DNA from: Streptomyces sp. Je 1-332
GTDB taxonomy: Bacteria; Actinomycetota; Actinomycetes; Streptomycetales; Streptomycetaceae
Direction: 5' to 3'
DNA length: 64,000 nucleotides
NCBI RefSeq assembly: GCF_040730185.1
Contig: NZ_CP160402.1
Coordinates: 7,130,001-7,194,000, forward strand
Below are positions 61,220-64,000 of this stretch, in pieces; the first letter of the stretch is position 1; each line of letters opens with the position of its first letter. The translations under genes were made by a program, and so were the position numbers. The notes below the pieces were generated by a model. The model had not been told where the DNA came from, searched no databases, and worked only from the letters and a program-made list of their open reading frames with translations.

Positions 61220-62212
61220 TCAGTCCGGATCCCGTACGGCGCTCAGACAGCGCGTACGTGCCTGGGTGAACGCCTCGGCCGCTGCGTCGGCGTCACCGGG
61301 CGACCGTGTGCGGTACGTCCACGGCGCCACGGTGTAGAAGGGGCCGAGCGCGTCGAACACCCGCACTGCGTCCTGGAATTGATGCGCGCCCCATAACGCG
61401 TGGGCCAGGTGGCTGAGGTCGAGGAGCGAGGTCGCCGCGGGCAGCGCGTGATCGAACCACAGGTGCAGCGCGCGCAGGGCCGAGCGGGTCGCGTCCTCCC
61501 CGATCCAGTGCAGATCCAGGGCGTGCTCGGCGCCGCCGTCCTTGCGGTACCGCTCGACGCGCACATACAGGGGCAGTACGTGCAGGGCCGATCCCGCGGG
61601 TGACGAACCGGCCGCCCAGTGGGCGAAGTTGACCGCTTCGGTGAGCGGACCTCCGGGGCGGCGGGCGTAGGCGAACTGCAGCATCCGGTGGTAGGCCTCG
61701 CGGTTGCCCGGGTCGCGCTTGTCGGCCTCGGCGAGCAGATGCCAGGGGCCGGGGAACAGCATCGGCTCGGGGGCGGGCACTCGGTGTTCGTCCCACCGCT
61801 GTCCCTTGTCGAGCTGCGCCAGGGCGAGCAGACAGACCCACGGCACGGGGTCCTCGGGCGAGGCGTCGATCGTGGCTCCGCATGCCGCTGCCGCCTCGCG
61901 CCACAGCTCGTTGGTGTGACGGTGTCCGCCGCGATGGGCGCGCAGGGTCCGCTCGACGAGGACCCTGGTGTGCAGAACGGCTGCCGCGGCGCTGTCCGGT
62001 TCCTCGGCCTGCCAGGTCCTGACGACGTCGGAGCCGGCGACGGCGGCGGCCAGGATCTGCGTGCGTTGTGTCCACAGCCCCCAGTCGGGTGTCGAGTCGA
62101 GCAGGTTGCGCGCCGACACCCAGCGACCCGCCTTGAGGTCCTGGAGCACGGCGCGCAACTGTTCGTCGTGGCCCGCCGGGTGGTACACGGGGCGGCCTGA
62201 CGGAGTGGGCAT
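61220..62212 (-). CDS. Conserved hypothetical protein, probable helical repeat
   Basis: 330 residues, rich in Ala, Leu, Trp and His. Amphipathic helices (LRAVLQDLKAGRWVSARNLL; VPWVCLLALAQLDKGQRW; FQDAVRVFDALG) suggest a TPR-like alpha-solenoid. I do not recognise a named family. The ATG at 62212 has AGAGGATTC directly upstream; two earlier in-frame ATGs (62263, 62359) have none. It lies 88 bp upstream of the permease in the same direction and could be co-transcribed with it. Confidence 0.7.
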   Translation of the reverse strand: MPTPSGRPVYHPAGHDEQLRAVLQDLKAGRWVSARNLLDSTPDWGLWTQRTQILAAAVAGSDVVRTWQAEEPDSAAAAVLHTRVLVERTLRAHRGGHRHTNELWREAAAACGATIDASPEDPVPWVCLLALAQLDKGQRWDEHRVPAPEPMLFPGPWHLLAEADKRDPGNREAYHRMLQFAYARRPGGPLTEAVNFAHWAAGSSPAGSALHVLPLYVRVERYRKDGGAEHALDLHWIGEDATRSALRALHLWFDHALPAATSLLDLSHLAHALWGAHQFQDAVRVFDALGPFYTVAPWTYRTRSPGDADAAAEAFTQARTRCLSAVRDPD

Positions 62213-62454
62213 GAATCCTCTGTGGGGGAAGAGGGTGTGGCGGGCAGGGGCGTGAACTGGCATATGGCGTAGTGATGTTGTTCGGCGGTCAGTGTAGATC
62301 TGTAACTTCCGCTCAAAGGACGGTTCTTGGATCTTTTGAGATCGCTTTGCGTTCAACACGGCGCGCCGGTTGGCGATTTGGGAGGAAGTCAGGTGCCGGT
62401 CGTCCCGCCGAGGGGCTCTTGACGCCTTCCCGGACGCTGTAGCAGGCTTCCGCG

Positions 62455-63923
<1,469 letters not shown>

Positions 63924-63927
<4 letters not shown>

Positions 63928-64000
63928 GCGTCACCACCAAGGGCCCGCTGCCGGCCGAGCCCTACGACGTGACCGTCGTCGGCGCCGGGGTGGTCGGCTC
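63924..64000 (+). CDS. FAD-dependent oxidoreductase, partial
   Basis: The first 25 residues only. PYDVTVVGAGVVGS is the dinucleotide-binding motif of FAD enzymes such as glycerol-3-phosphate dehydrogenase or L-2-hydroxyglutarate oxidase. The ATG overlaps the kinase stop, so the two genes are an operon. The gene runs off the right edge, so the family stays open. Confidence 0.7.

Overview
The window is about 64 kb of high-GC actinobacterial chromosome, almost certainly Streptomyces. Pointers to that genus are the strong third-position GC bias, the many GTG starts and 4-bp ATGA/GTGA gene overlaps, DmdR/IdeR-type iron boxes, a sugar ABC importer without its own ATPase, a Streptomyces-type cholesterol oxidase and a MatB that closely resembles the S. 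coelicolor enzyme. I see no rRNA, tRNA, insertion sequence, prophage or CRISPR. There are 59 protein-coding genes, of which the first and last are cut by the window edges.

Layout. 0-7.7 kb: a catabolic island (partial ester cyclase, MHS-type symporter, HpcH/HpaI aldolase, SDR, HisD-like dehydrogenase, alpha/beta hydrolase, bicupin) with a divergent LacI regulator; variants of the palindrome CATACGTATG lie in front of all its transcription units. 7.7-11.6 kb: a second HisD-like dehydrogenase with an amino-acid permease and a LysR regulator. 11.8-21.4 kb: a GT-C-like membrane protein, a cytochrome b-molybdopterin oxidoreductase, a methyltransferase, two glycosyltransferases, a two-component system and an NAD-dependent epimerase, interrupted by two repeat-rich non-coding stretches. 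21.5-26.7 kb: a malonate module (carboxyltransferase, MatB, MatC-like carrier, divergent FadR-type GntR) with two copies of a TGGCTnAGCCA palindrome. 26.9-33.6 kb: lipase, then an iron-linked group (beta-propeller and heterodimeric ABC exporter, each behind an iron box; NUDIX-like protein; nitrobindin). 33.7-43.5 kb: oxidoreductases and small regulators (DapB-like/CMD pair, cholesterol oxidase, ArsR-MFS pair, CGNR regulator, old yellow enzyme, DUF6629, acyl-CoA dehydrogenase). 43.6-47.2 kb: a YtrA-type ABC operon and an MscS channel. 47.6-53.9 kb: a ROK-regulated sugar uptake and oxidation operon. 54-64 kb: an EF-Tu-barrel-like protein, a TerD-CAP-CAP fusion, a radical-SAM protein with unusual cysteine spacing, a DUF4190 protein, SDR, GNAT, an amino-acid permease, a hypothetical protein and a carbohydrate kinase followed by an FAD oxidoreductase cut by the window end.

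Recurring theme. Short tandem repeats often sit on gene ends. In three places (11.7, 35.3 and 58.9 kb) a tandem array covers the stop codon and, because the unit length is not a multiple of three, places stops in all three frames. The best leads for new biology are the LacI-controlled island, the radical-SAM gene beside the TerD-CAP fusion, the malonate module with a carboxyltransferase where MatA would be expected, and these stop-codon arrays. All functional statements come from reading sequence motifs and family knowledge; no database search was run.
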